Of a stretch of 64,000 nucleotides of DNA, positions 48,131 to 59,943 are shown in pieces. Below the pieces are notes generated by a model. It was given only the letters and a program-made list of their open reading frames with translations, was not told the DNA's origin and searched no databases. This DNA is from Diphasiastrum complanatum (Eukaryota; Streptophyta; Lycopodiopsida; Lycopodiales; Lycopodiaceae). Position numbers and translations under genes: made by a program. Where the stretch lies: positions 71,085,349 through 71,149,348 of the forward strand of contig CM055096.1 in NCBI GenBank assembly GCA_029204225.1, in the 5' to 3' direction. Positions within the stretch are counted from its first letter, which is position 1; every line of letters starts with the position of its first letter.

Positions 48131-50167
48131 AGAAAGACAAGTGCTTCCATTGTGGTAAAAAGGGCCATTGAAAGAGTGAATGTCGCAAATTCTTGGCGAA
48201 ACAACGCAAGGGAAAACCAAAGCAAGTAGGTAACCTTGTCGATGAGGGTGAGATTGAAGACTCTAGCATCTTCATATCTGCATTGTCATCTAATCAAGAT
48301 GATCAAGCATGGTATATTGACTCGGGAGCCACAAGACACATGACAGGTAACAAGAATTGGTTCAGTAGCTTGAAAGTGTTGGATAATAGAATGTCCGTTT
48401 CACAAGCAAATGGTGATGTGTGCAAGATCAAGGGGATAGGCACCATTTCAATCCAACTACCTGATGGCAAAAATAGGATGATCAGGGAGGTACTTTATGT
48501 ACCAGGTTTGAAAAAAAATCTACTTTCTGTTGGAGTCATTACTGATCAAAAGTTGAAAGTAGAATTTGCCCATGATCGTTGCTTTGTGAAGGATGTGAAC
48601 CAAAAGTTCAGAGTTATTACAGATGGAGTAAGGGAGCCCAATACAAAATTGTACATGTTGAATGCTACAATCAAGGGCCAACATGGACTCGTATCGTCCA
48701 TTCCATTGCAAACTGAGTTGTGGCATAAGAGGCTTGGTCACTTGAACTTAGGAAGCCTCAGTTTGATGAGGAAATGGGAGATGGTAACAGGATTGCCTAC
48801 TATAGAAGACCACTTGAAATCGATGTGCGAATCATGTGTATATGGGAAACAGCATCGAGAGAAGTTCAATAAAGGTGGTGTTTCAAGAGCAAAGAACATC
48901 CTGGATTTGATCCACATAGATTTATGCGGGCCTATGAGGACTATGTCCTTTAGGTAAAGCCTTCTATTTCATGACCTTTATTGATGATATGTCACGTAAG
49001 ACATAGATCTACTTCTTGAAGAAGAAATAGGATGCATTTGACAATTTCAAGAGCTTCAAAACATTGGTCGAAAATCAGACAGGTAGGAAGATCAAAGTCC
49101 TAAGATCAAATAGTGGAGGTGAGTACAAGTCTAATGACTTCAATGATCTTTTTGATCAATGTGGGATTAAAAGACAATTTACGCAAGCTCATACTCTTGC
49201 TCTCAATGGTGTAGCTGAGCACAAGAATCGTACGATTGTGAAAAGTGCTAGATCTATGCTAGCGGAGATGAAGCTACCAAAAGATTTTTGGTCAAAAGCA
49301 TGCAGTACGACAGTCTATCTTCAAAATAGAAGTCCTGCCATTGCCATACCAAAGATTACACCTGAGGAAGCATTCACGAAGAAGAAGCCAAAGGTGAACC
49401 ACTTGTGAATCTTTGGATGTAAGGCCTTTATACACATTCCTAAGGAAGAGAGACATAAACTTGATGTAAAAGCTATCAAGTGTATATTCCTAGGATATGA
49501 TGATCGTGTGAAGGGCTATAGATGTTTTGATCCAATGGAAAACAAAATCCATGTAAGCCGTGATGTTATCTTTGATGAATCCAAGATGTATGAAGACGAG
49601 GATGCTGAGAAAATAGACACATCCAGTGGAAAAGATGGTATATTGAGGATAGATCCTGATGATGATCCATTCATTGACCTTCCAAGTGATGATTATGAGG
49701 ATATATCTCAAGATACTACTACTCAACCTCAAGAGATAGGTTGGAGAGGTAGAGACAAACCTTTTGGTGCAAGAAGGATTGAAGTTGCAGGTGACAGACA
49801 CAAGGAGAAGGATGTACCATGGGATACATTTTCACCAGGAAGCTGATCACCTGACAGGAAGCTCCGTAAGTGGTTTGAGAGATTGTTGGAGAGCCACAAC
49901 ATGGATGACTTTCCAGGATCATCTAGCCAGGGAGAGCTACGAAGATCAACAAGAGAGAGGACACAACCTAAAAGGTATGAAGCAAATTATGCTCTCTTAT
50001 CTAGCATTATTCAAAGCAAAGAACCTTCGAATTATGGTGAAGCGAAGGATGATGACATCTGGGTCAAGGGCATGGGAGAGGAGATGGAGTCAATTGCTAA
50101 GCATAACACATGGGACTTAGTAGAACCACCAGTTGGCAAGAAACCCATTGGTTGCAAATGGGTATAG
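48131..50167 (+). pseudogene. Copia GH knuckle, protease, integrase and RT start
   Basis: Order: knuckle CFHCGKKGH-*-KSEC (TGA for Trp), protease WYIDSGATRHMTG (DSGA intact), LYVPGLKKNLLSVGV, integrase HHCC finger ELWHKRLGHLNLGSLSLM with CESCVYGK, HIDLCGP (first core Asp), FIDDMSRK, then VLRSNSGGEY where the second catalytic Asp is replaced by Asn, and GVAEHKNRTIVKSARSM (Glu). Then KDFWSKACSTTVYLQNRS, IFGCKAFIHIPKEERHKLDV, an acidic stretch and the RT opening KGMGEEMESIAKHNTWDLVE then PPVGKKPIGCKWV. Stops: TAA 48955, TAG near 49012, TGA 49406 and 49844. It stops at GCKWV, the residues just before those where the fragment at 9244 begins. Gypsy sequence follows. Confidence 0.93.
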
Positions 50168-51130
50168 TTGCAGGCAACAAAAGTTCAATTCAAGATTCGG
50201 ATCAAGTTGCAATAACAGATGGTGAAAATCAGGATTCAGATGAAAGTCAAGATTCAGATCAGGATGTGAAGATAATTCTCACAGGAGATGAGGCCTACTC
50301 ATTCTTAGATGGCTTTAGTGGCTACAACATGATCCAAATTGCTAAAGAAGATCAACATAAAAGTTGCCTTTGCCACAGAATGAAGAACCTTCTATCGGAA
50401 AGTCATGCCTTTCGGCCTCTATAATGCTCCTGCACATTCCAACGTGTTATGCAAGCTGCATTTTCTTAGCAGATGGGAGATACCCTAGAGGTTTACTTGG
50501 ACGATTTAGGAGCACATTCAGAAGAAACACGTCATCTGTTTGTACTTGAATTTTTTTTCTTCTTCCAATGTCAGCGTTTTGGAATCTCTTTGAACTTTGA
50601 AAAATGCTAAATTTGGGTAACACACGACATTGTATTAGGACATATCATTTCAAAAAACAATATCGCAACTGACCCTGAAAAGGTCATGATCATTCAAAAT
50701 CCACCAAAATTGCACACTATTCATGAAGTTTATTCAATCCTAGGCCATGCCAACTATTATCGTTGCTTTATTCTCAATTTCGCTAATAAAGCACAATTAA
50801 TCTATAAGGTGGTTGTTATCCCCAAGTGGACCGATGAACAAAGAGTCGCGTTCAATCAGTTCAAAGAAGTCCTCATAAATGCACCTATCCTCCAGGCTCC
50901 TGATTACTCCAAGGAATTCCATGTGCATACCGATGCATCCAAGTATGCCATCGGAGTAGTGCTCATCCAACCGGGAGAATTAAAAAAGGATTATCCAATC
51001 CGATTTCTCAGTAGACAATTGATACATGCTGAAGTCAATTACACCACTACCGAGCGTGAAGCTTTGGCAATAGTTTATGCGGTTCAGAAGTTTCGTCATT
51101 ATCTCTTGAGAAAACTTTTTGCCTTCTTCA
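50168..51130 (+). pseudogene. Ty3/gypsy RT and RNase H, first part (gypsy I)
   Basis: Opens with an acidic Asp/Ser/Gln stretch (50190-50270), then RT: EAYSFLDGFSGYNMIQIAKE (first catalytic Asp in SFLDGFSGYN), a shifted MPFGL.NAP..FQRVMQAAF segment, VYLDDLG (catalytic YLDD), and KVMIIQNPPKLHTIHEVYSI. RNase H: EFHVHTDASKYAIGVVLIQP, FLSRQLIHAEVNYTTTEREA and LAIVYAVQKFRHYLL. Frame breaks lie near 50380, 50440 and 50540-50660; from 50686 it is open to the insertion at 51131. The fingers of RT and the protease are missing. The frame resumes at 60793 beyond copia A. Confidence 0.92.
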
Positions 51131-52311
51131 TGTCGGAAAGAGGTATGTGAAAGATAGGTCGAATAAGATTTGAATAAAAATAATTCGAACAACAAGAAAG
51201 AAAAACTTATCATGCGCAGCGAAATAGACTATCTTCCTCTTTCTTCATGCATGACTACGCCTATCAATTTCGAACAAAACAATAGTGATAGGAATCACGT
51301 TCAATCTTAGAGTAACTAACTTTGAAATCATCAATACTACAATGATTACGTAGCCAAACAATAATGCATTGAATTATCAGATAATAATTTGTCGCGAAGA
51401 ACTACATAAACACATACATTTTGAGACGAACCTGAACGCAATAAAAGATAGTATTGATTCAGTTTGAAAATGAAACAGAAGTAAATGAGTACAATAAGTT
51501 GTGGATCGAAGCCGCATAATCTAAGCTATCTCTGAGCGGCTAAAATGAAAGTCTGAATTAAGCGCAATGTTGATAAGCAGTAAGCGCAATAGCAATCTCT
51601 AAACAACTCTAAGAAGTGAGCTAGAATGCTCAGGAGTGTTCAAGCTCGCAAGTTTGGAAGAGACAGAGCTAACTATTCAATACTTGCTGATCTATTGATC
51701 AAAAACTTCAGAACTTTAGAATTTTTTTTAAAAAGAGATGTATGAACAGGTAATTTATACTAAGTAATTAGGTCATCAAATGCGATTGCCAGTTGGTTGG
51801 TGTCCATTGGCATTCATCCAGTTCCTTCTCATAAATTGATTGCTGATAAGCAGTGAAAATTGGCCGTATCTGCATAAATGAACTAAAACTGTCACTCTGC
51901 AGAAATGAACTTGAACTGCCACAGGCGACAGTGTCGCAAAAAAAATGACAATGTCGACTTTTTGCAAAAAACTTGACAATGTCCTTAAATCTCATTTAGG
52001 GTAGCCCCACACTTTTCCAAAGTCATTTCATTAACATTTAAGACACTTTGAAAAATGCGAAAAATGTGACTCTGCATATTTACTCGTAATTCCTAATAGA
52101 CGAAAAATGCGAAAAAAATGACACTACATTTTTACATGAGATTCCCGACAGGCGAAAAATGCGACACTGTTGTCAAACTCCATGTATTTCTGCAGACTGT
52201 GTAAAAACACTTGTAAATCTGCAGACTGTGTAAAGACATGAAAAAATCCGCAGACAATGGATGAGGATTAAAACCGAATAGTTGATTAGTAAGAAGGAGA
52301 AGAATCCAACA
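51131..52311 (-). repeat. 3' LTR of copia A
   Basis: 1181 bp; on the minus strand TGTTGGATTCTTC to CTTTCCGACA. Purine tract 'aagggagac' just upstream. It is the full-length reference for family A in this window. Confidence 0.95.
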
Positions 52312-52321
52312 GTCTCCCTTA

Positions 52322-53791
52322 ATCTGAATCCTTGAATGCCTTGACCTTCAAACTTAGTTCTACACAGAATCTTCTATGTGCTTCCAAACTTAATGCTTTG
52401 GTAAAAATATGTTGTCATATCTTGCGTTCTACAGTACTGCAATCTGACCTCTTCGTTGAGAACTTTGCTTCTGACAAAATGATACTTTAGTTCAATGTAC
52501 TTACTCCTAGAATGAAGTCTAGGGTTTTCTGATAAAGCAATGGCACTTTGATTATCACAAAATAATGTCTTCGGAGCATATTTATTCAGACCGATATCTG
52601 AGAGTAAAATACTTCCTTTGTAGCTTGAGAGGCTGCGATATACTCTGATTTAGTGAAAGATAGATCTATTGAAGATTGCTTGCGATTGTTCCAAGAAATT
52701 GGACCATTGTTGAGGAAGAATGTAAATCCGGAAGTGGATTTACGAGTGTCCACATCTCCTGCCCAACTTGCATCTGTGTAAGCACTGAGTAAATTGAGTT
52801 TGTCATTGCCGACTGCTCCATAACAAATGCAAAAGTCCATAGTAGCTCAAAGATATCTCATGACTCTGATAAGAGCCTTCCAATGTGTTACACCAGGATT
52901 GGTCATAAACTGACTGAGAGAGCTGACTGCAAAAGCTATGTGTGGCCTAGTAAAGATCTTGCCGTACATAAGAGATCCTATAATAGAATGGTAAGGATAC
53001 TCACGCATCTGCTGCTTCTCATGAATTGTTTGGGGACACTGGTCCTTTGATAATTTGAGACCTGGTTCCATTGGTGAGAGAGCTAACTTGCAATTAATCA
53101 AATTATATTTGACTAACATGTTGTAGATGATCCTCTGTTGTGTAATGTAGACCAACTTCTGTTTTATGTCTCTGTGGATTTGTATACCAAGGCATAAATG
53201 AGCTTCGCCCAGATCAGTCATGTCAAATTCAAAAGATAGCTTTGTCTTGGCCTCTTTTATCAAATCGGTACTGTTGCTGAAAAACAACATATCATCCATG
53301 TATAAAGTGATAATGATAAAAGACTATTGCATTGCTTTGAAGTAAACATTTGAATCTGAAGAGCTAGGTGTGTAGCCGTGATCAATAAGAAAAGTATTGA
53401 TCCTTTGAAACCATCTCGAGTAGATTGCTTAAAGCCATAAAGTGCCTTATGGAGTTTACACACATGATTGTGTTTACCCTCGATAATATAACCTTCGGGT
53501 TGTTGTACCACGTAAATGTCTTCTTCGATAACTCCATTGAGATATGCTGTCTGTACATCCATTTGATGAATTTCCAAATCTGCTGCAGCGACAAATGATA
53601 GCAAAAGTCGAATAGAAGAATGTTTGACTATTGGATTGAAGGTATCAATGTAATCGACGTTGTATACCTGAGAAAATCCTATGGCGACAAGTCATGCTTT
53701 TCTCCTGTTGATGCTTCCATCTGCATTGTACTTGACTTTAAAAATCCATTTGCAATCAACTACGTTTCTGCTAGCAGGTAATTCGACAATT
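52322..53791 (-). pseudogene. Copia A RT and RNase H
   Basis: Minus strand from 53791: IVELPASRNVVDCKWIFKVK, YNADGSINRRKA, TAG-type breaks near 53700, LEIHQMDVQTAYLNG (first Asp), VCKLHKALYGFKQSTR, a frameshift, ITLYMDDMLFF (catalytic box, YMDD), EFDMTDLGEAHLCLGIQIHR, MEPGLKLSKDQCPQT, YHSIIGSLMYGKIFTRPHIA and HWKALIRVMRYL. RNase H: LLSAYTDASWAGDVDTRKST, ISWNNRKQSSIDLSFTKSEY. Beyond 52586 only stop-rich remnants remain (CDNQSAI- and IFTKAL-like), up to the polypurine tract. Confidence 0.93.
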
Positions 53792-54492
53792 TGTGAAAGT
53801 ACTGTACTTTAGGACCATAAATGGATCTACAAAAGATCCACAAGAGTGATTGGATGCTTGCTTAACAATCTATCAAAAAACTAGACACAAAAAAGTTGAT
53901 CTAGATTGGCAATTTGACAAACAACAAGCATTAACAATCAAAAGCATTGATAAACATTGAAATCCGAGCCCACACGTGTGTACTACAGGCTGTAGTACGG
54001 CCTTCAACCTGAGAAACAAGTAGAAATTGATTTGGTTTCATTTGGATCACAAAAACTCAATGTACATAGTGAACTAGCTTGAAATTGCCAATGAGCTCCA
54101 AAAATTTTCTATCTTCTCACTATGGAGAGAGGGAATACATAGCAAATTCGACTTCCTTCTTGAAGTTAGGTGGATTTCCAGCATGTAATAAGGAAGTTAA
54201 CTCACTCTCCTTGATCTAAAATGAAACCCTAGTCTATTTCCTAGAGTTATGCTTGGTAGGTAGCTAGTTGGTCAAACTTTCACCTTAAACTTAGGTGTAG
54301 GTCCTATAAAGTAGGGATGACCACCAAATAGACATGACCAACTCTCTTGACTTGACCTAACCTACATTAGAATGGGTTTCCCATGTGGAATCATGGCCTC
54401 ACATGTGTGGGACCCACTTGTGTACACAATTTACACTATTCTACATGGTTTTTGATCAAGCTAGATTTGCCAATTTTTGGCAATTCTTCACA
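53792..54492 (-). repeat. 3' LTR of copia B
   Basis: 701 bp; minus strand TGTGAAGAATTGCC to GTACTTTCACA, inverted repeat TGTGAA/TTCACA. CACACGTGTG at 53971-53980 and a CACATGTGTG near 54392. Confidence 0.93.
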
Positions 54493-54702
54493 CTCCTCCT
54501 CAAATTTAGCTTGATCTATTTACAACTCTCTTGATAGATCAATGAAAGCTTTTAGAAGTGTCTAAAAAATCCAGCTACAAAGAAGGAACTTTTGAGACTC
54601 CAATAGAGAATGATGTCCATGAAGGATCTTTCACCACCTCTTAGAGGATCCCTTACAAGATGTTCCATAAATGTGTCTATATACATGTAGCACACTTCAA
54701 AA

Positions 54703-55470
54703 CTAAACATCATGCCAAGCCATGGATTCCAAGGCATTTTGTGCACTTGAAGATACATCAATTAAGATATTAAGTGCATAAATAATGTTGCCAAAGACAA
54801 CTTGTCTTGCTTGATCCATATGATTGAGCCTAGATGGCTCCATCTTGATACTCAAGGTTCTTCTTGGAGTCCTCGGGTCTTGAGATTGCTCCTCCACTTG
54901 ACTTGACTCCAAACCATCAATGAATTGAATAAGGTATTGATCCAAAGGTGCTTCTTCAAGTTTACAAATCTTCCACTCTTGAAAGATCACATTTCCACCA
55001 TTGACAAATTCTTTGGCTGAAAACAAGTAGATTCTACAATCTCTACTTGAAGAGCAAAACACTACCATTATTCCTATCATTGAAATAGGATAATCTTTGG
55101 TCCTTACATTGGAATGATCATGCTCAAAGCATGTGGACCCAAATATTTCCAATACAAATGATGTTTCATCTTTTATGACACTATTCAAATTATTACAAAA
55201 ATACTTATCCAATGAAATTGCTTTATCAACAACAAATGTAGATTTCAAAGCATCCCATTTCATTGTCTTGTCATACAAAGTAATAAACACCATGAATCTT
55301 AAAGGTAAGAAACAAGTCACCTCATGTCTACTAATACTTTCCAAAAAGTATTCAAAGATAGTAGACTCTCCAATGCTCACCACCCTTGCAAGATGCACAC
55401 TTGAATGGACAATTTGCATGCAATTTGATGACTCGGACATTGTCATTGAGGACTCCCTTGGAACTCTCAT
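54703..55470 (-). pseudogene. Copia B integrase C-terminus and first RT residues
   Basis: An open 255-codon stretch on the minus strand. Residues 105-170 (VLEIFGSTCFEHDHSN, RTKDYP, GNVIFQEWK) match the copia integrase C-terminal part ('VFGC.cF.hdh', 'V.F.E'). Residues 240-255 (SSAQNALESMAWHDV) match the start of copia RT ('eAl..p.W..Am'). The first 100 residues have no recognisable core motif; the DDE region is missing or unreadable. After 54703 the frame ends where an internal deletion joins to the 3' end of the element, which lacks RT and RNase H. Confidence 0.75.
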
Positions 55471-55494
55471 GCTTTGAGGCTGATCCTCAAGATC

Positions 55495-56864
55495 TTACTC
55501 CTTTTGATGCTCCTCTTCAATGCAAGCAAGATCACACTTTGCCAAGATCTCCTCTTGAGTGATCTCCTCCTTTGCCAAGCTCATTCTTTCAAAAGCAACA
55601 CTAGCTTCCAACTTAAACAATCTTCCATGTTTAAATCCCTTTTCAATGCAAACATCATTCTTCAAGATGAAGCAAACACCATGCTTAAAGTGGACATCCA
55701 AACCACTTTCTAAGAGTAGACCAACACTAAGCATATTCTTGGTGATTGATGATACATAAAGGACATTTTCTAGATCCATGCATTTTGAGGATTCTAGACA
55801 CAAAGAGATGGTGCCAACACCATCTATCCTACACTCTTCATCATTTACAGTAAAGACAAACTTTTTAGCAGCATTGAAAGAGTGTAAGGTTGAGAAAAAT
55901 TCCTTTTCACAAGACATGTGGGAGCTAGCCCCACTATCGATCCACCAATTGTCTCTTGAATTGCTATTGCTTGTTGGTGAGGATGTAGATGCCATCAAGA
56001 ATACATCTACTTCATCCTCCTCCTCCTCCTTTGCAAGGTTTCCTTGTTTGTCCTCCTCCACTTGTGCTCTTAGCCTCTTGTAGCATTCAGATGCATAATG
56101 CCCCTTCTTTCCACAAAAGAAGCATTTTTGCTTTGACTTGTCCTTTGAGCTTTGGCCTCCTTTGGATGCTTCTTCTTTCCATTGGTCTTCTTTTTGCCCT
56201 TGAATGAGAAATTGGCTTTCTCATCACCATCCTGCAAAGACAAGGAACTCATCCTAGATTTTGCATGGAGCATCCTACACTCTTCAGCCACTAATACAGT
56301 GTGAAGTTTTTCTATAGTTGGCAAAGTGTCTTGGATGGCAAAACTTTGGACCAAATTTGCAAAGTCATCTCCTAGACCATTAAGGACAATTTGTACAAGC
56401 TCTCCATCATGAATCTTCTCTCCAATGGAAGCCAACTCCCTATTTAGAGACTTGATTTTGAGTACATAATCTTGTGCACTCTCCTCACTTCTCTTCATGC
56501 TTTGCAAAGTCTGATTTCTAAGCATGAGTACTCTTGAAGTGTTACTAGATTCATAGATTGATTTTAAAGACTCCCAAGCCTCTTTAGCACTAGTACATGC
56601 TGATACTTCTCTCAACAAATCATTGCTCACATTCATCTTCACACAATGAAGTGCAAGCCTAGATCTCTTCTTGTATCTAGCTAACTCCTGTGCACCTAGA
56701 GGTTCATCTTCATCTTCAATCAAGAACTCATGAAGGTCTTGGAGCACCAAGAGTGACTCCATCCTAACCTTCCAAATCGCATAATTTGTAGAATTCAATC
56801 TCTCACTAGCTTCTAGAAGGTATGCTCCAGCAGATCCCATCTTACTAGTGACTTCTACAAACAA
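55495..56864 (-). pseudogene. Copia B gag and protease
   Basis: Minus strand. Gag (56864-56070, 264 codons) has GSAGAYLLEASERLNSTNYA, WKVRMESLLVLQDLHEFL, LREVSACTSAKEAWESLKSI, SQDYVLKIKSLNRELASIG-like and LHTVLVAEECRM, then a Lys-rich tail. A frameshift near 56110 separates the knuckle (CFFCGKKGHYASECYKR) from gag and joins it to the following frame: an acidic EEEEDEVD stretch, protease WWIDSGASSHMSCEKEFF (DSGA intact), VLYVSSITKNMLSVGLLLES and an EGF/LFKLE tail, ending with TGA at 55495. The first Met of the open frame is upstream of the homologous start (MGSAG). Confidence 0.92.
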
Positions 56865-57630
56865 GAAATAGATTTGATTGACTTGAAACTCACAAAGGTC
56901 TCACACTTGCAGTGTTTCACTCAAATTTGATTTCTAATCCAACAAATGGACTTATAATCACAGTTCTATCACTCCCTCACAAAGCTGGAATGAAGATAAG
57001 ATGAAGTGAAAACTACTTTCAAACAAATCTTGCCAAGAAATGGATTTGATTGTCTCTAGAAACTCACTAAGGTCTCTCTCTTGTAGTTTTTCACTCAAAT
57101 TAGATTTCTAATCCAACAAATGGACTTATAATCTCAGTTCTAGCACTCCCTCACAAAGTTATAATGAAGATAAGATGATGTGAAATCTACTTACAATCAA
57201 ATCTTGCCAAATTTGGCTATTTTTGGACAAAAAAATGACTTAATCTCTTTCTTCCTTCTTGGTGTACTTTCAAGACCTGTTTTTAACCTTAATAGGACTT
57301 GAACTCAGCCTAGATTAATTAGATTCCATGAAACAAATTCAAATCTAATCAATGGCAAATGATCTTGGTAGATTATCCTAGGATCTCCACCAAAAATTAC
57401 ACCAATAGCTCACAAATTGAATTTTTTTGGATCAAATGAATACCATACATTAAATGCAGGTTCAGAGGTGCCCACACATGTGGAAAGTACGGATTTGGAC
57501 CCCTACCAAGTTTGGGATCAAATCTCCTCACCAAATTCAAGATTCTAGCTTGCCCTCTCAATACTAGCTTTTAGCACCAACACTTGCTAGAAATGGATTT
57601 GCATTAGATCAATGGCTTATGCTCTTGTAC
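56865..57630 (-). other. Leader of copia B with internal duplication
   Basis: Two similar blocks of about 120 bp (56884-57003 and 57048-57190) share 'tcactcaaat.agatttctaa', 'caacaaatggacttataat' and 'cactccctcacaaag'. Non-coding. CACACATGTGG near 57473. Confidence 0.8.
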
Positions 57631-57645
57631 TTGGCTCTGATACCA
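57631..57645 (-). other. Primer-binding site of copia B
   Basis: Minus strand TGGTATCAGAGCCAA, directly after the 5' LTR end; perfect Met-tRNA type. Confidence 0.92.
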
Positions 57646-57796
57646 TGTGAAAGTACGGTACTTTAGGACCATAAATGGATCTACAAAAGATCCACAAGAG
57701 TGATTGGATGCTTGCTTAACAATCTATCAAAAAACTAGACACAAAAAAGTTGATCTAGATTGGCAATTTGACAAACAACAAGCATTAACAATCAAA
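57646..57796 (-). repeat. Truncated 5' LTR of copia B
   Basis: The last 151 bp of the LTR, nearly identical to 53792-53941. The rest of the LTR is missing and the sequence jumps to copia A protease coding sequence. Confidence 0.9.
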
Positions 57797-59930
57797 TCTT
57801 ACAGTACCTTCACCTTCAATAGTGTGAGTACTATTGTCACCAAGATAAATAAATTTCTTCGTGCTATAAGGCGTGTAGGAGTTGAAAATCTCACATTGAT
57901 TGGTCATGTGTTGAGTTGTTCGAGAATCAAGAAACCATGAATCATCCAAAAATGTGCTTTGGTTTTTGACCATGAATGCACCTTCGTCTACTTCGACCTG
58001 GGGAGATGATGAAACTGTGTTTACTTGTTGATCAGGTTGCTTGGCTGGATTCTTTGCTTGGAGAATTCGGCAATCCTTGATCTCATGGTTATTGCGCTTG
58101 CAATACCTACAAAACATCTTTTTCTTCGATTGTGGATTTGATGATTGTACTTGACTTTGAGCCAGCTTCTGATTCATTGCAGCCTTCTTGGTGAAGAAAC
58201 AATACTTTTTTACTACCAAAGCTTTTCTAGCTTTCAACTCTCAAAATGACGAAAAGACACGAGCAAAAATGTTCGCGAACATCACAACAAGACATGAAAC
58301 GAAAATGTTTGTGACACAAAATCCTTCATGCTCCAAAGGACCAAGAAGATCAACCAAGTACTATGAAGTACAAATCTTTGATCTAATATGGTGACATCAG
58401 CGGAAGAGTGTTAGGACGTGCCTAACCCACCACTCTTGTAATCCATGATTAGTTATAGATGTTGAATCTGTCTGATCAGGAATGTTACTCGAAGCGACAC
58501 GAAAAAGTTCGCGAAATATATACTTTTTTGCTAGATGCATTAAACACTTACAGATAGACGAAAATACATAATACAAGCTCACTTGTGAGTGAGACACTAT
58601 TCGCAGGAGAACATTATTTCTCTCACGCCAATGTGTTGTGTGGGTCTATCACACAATGCTTGAAATCAAGAGGATCAATAGATGATATTGTAGCTAATAT
58701 GCACATATTATTCTGAATTTTGTCTGATCTCGAATAATTTATTGTCTGCTATTATTCGTGTATCTCATTTTACTTGTTTAATCAATTCCGCACACTGGTT
58801 CAATCTTGTTGAATGTTGTATTAATCTATAACGTAGATCAGCGGGTGTTTGTCTACTTTCTGGAGCATTGTAGCAATGATATAGTAGGCAGTGACCAGCA
58901 ATCATATCTGAACTCCATCCAAATTGATTTCATTCGTGATTGTTTCCGCTTTGTGAGTACTTCGCTTCAAAAATATCAATTTCAGAGCTCGTTTAAGTTC
59001 CGCTTTGCTTCGTTTCGTTTCGTTCAGTTTCTTTTCATTTCGTTACAGATCCTGATTGATCTTTGCACAACTTTTCTATCAATATTTTTTCATCACTTGG
59101 AGCTTGTCTGCTTTTGTCGCTTAGCGCCTTTGTTGCCATATAGATCCTGAGAGGAGGAAGTAGACAAAGTGTCTTGACTTCTTCTATTGTCTTCTGGCAG
59201 CAACATAGTGATAACTCTAGTAAGAGTTAAATCTGAATGTGTCGATATGATCATCACTCAGTTCTCATATGTAGAGGGCAAGCTTGAAAGCAATGTCATA
59301 ATTGCATCTTGATCGTCTATGACTGATTCGACAATGGCCATCTGTTGCAAGAGATTCTTAAACTGGTTAATGTGACTCTGAAGAGAATCACCATTAGACA
59401 TCTTGAATGTGAAGAATTTTCTTCGTAGATGTAACTTAGTAGTTACGTCCCTCACGTCATATATTGAGTTCAGGATGTCCCAAACATCTTTTGAAGTTTT
59501 AGCTTCAGCTATGTGTCCAATCTGTGTATCTAATATATTGAGGATAATAAGCGCGAAAGCTTTACCATCCTTCGATTTTCACTTTGAGTCTTCTATGTCA
59601 TCTTCAGGTTTTACTTTTGTACCTGTAACAACATCCCATAACTTGTTGGCAATTAGCGAGGTCTTCATCTTAGATTTCCACAAATGATAATTGGATCCAT
59701 TCATCCTGTCTGGAATAAGACCAGCTTTACTTTGAGAATCCATCTGGAACTTAGTTTGTCGATTGTATCGATCACGCTAAAATGTAGTAATGCCAACAAC
59801 AAGAAATCAATTCTCTGATACTGAAACGACGAAAGGAACTGGAGAATATGATATCAATTTGATATCATGAAAGAGTAGTAGAACTTTTGCTTTAATATCG
59901 AAATAGTATTAGGCTCTGAAGAAGAATCAA
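57797..59930 (-). pseudogene. Copia A gag and protease
   Basis: Minus strand: gag opening near 59740, then WDILNSIYDVRDVTTKLHLR-like sequence, FFTFKMSNGDSLQSHINQFK, MAIVESVIDDQDAIMTLLSS and LPSTYEN. From 59160 to 58240 the gag frame is lost in about 900 bp of unrelated AT-rich DNA with no recognisable motif, probably an insertion. From 58237 it is open again: CRYCKRNNHEIKDC (complete CCHC knuckle), then WFLDSRTTQHMTNQCEIF where protease DSGA has become DSRT, and YLGDNSTHTIEGEGTVRFD. It is cut at 57796 by copia B and its deletion. Confidence 0.88.
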
Positions 59931-59943
59931 CGCTGTGATACCA
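59931..59943 (-). other. Primer-binding site of copia A
   Basis: Minus strand TGGTATCACAGCG directly after the 5' LTR; Met-tRNA type with one mismatch. Confidence 0.88.

Larger units (their letters stand above)
53792..57796 (-). mobile_element. Copia B, nested inside copia A
   Basis: 4005 bp on the minus strand. 3' LTR 53792-54492, purine tract 54493-54507, pol remnant and gag 54508-56864, leader, primer-binding site 57631-57645 and the last 151 bp of the 5' LTR (57646-57796). The 5' LTR is cut at 57796, directly joined to copia A protease, so a deletion removed most of the LTR together with the copia A integrase. This explains why no target duplication is seen. RT and RNase H of copia B itself are also deleted. 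Confidence 0.9.

Noticed and set aside
54703-55477. Plus-strand frames opposite copia B pol
   Set aside because: Antisense shadows of the copia B frame.
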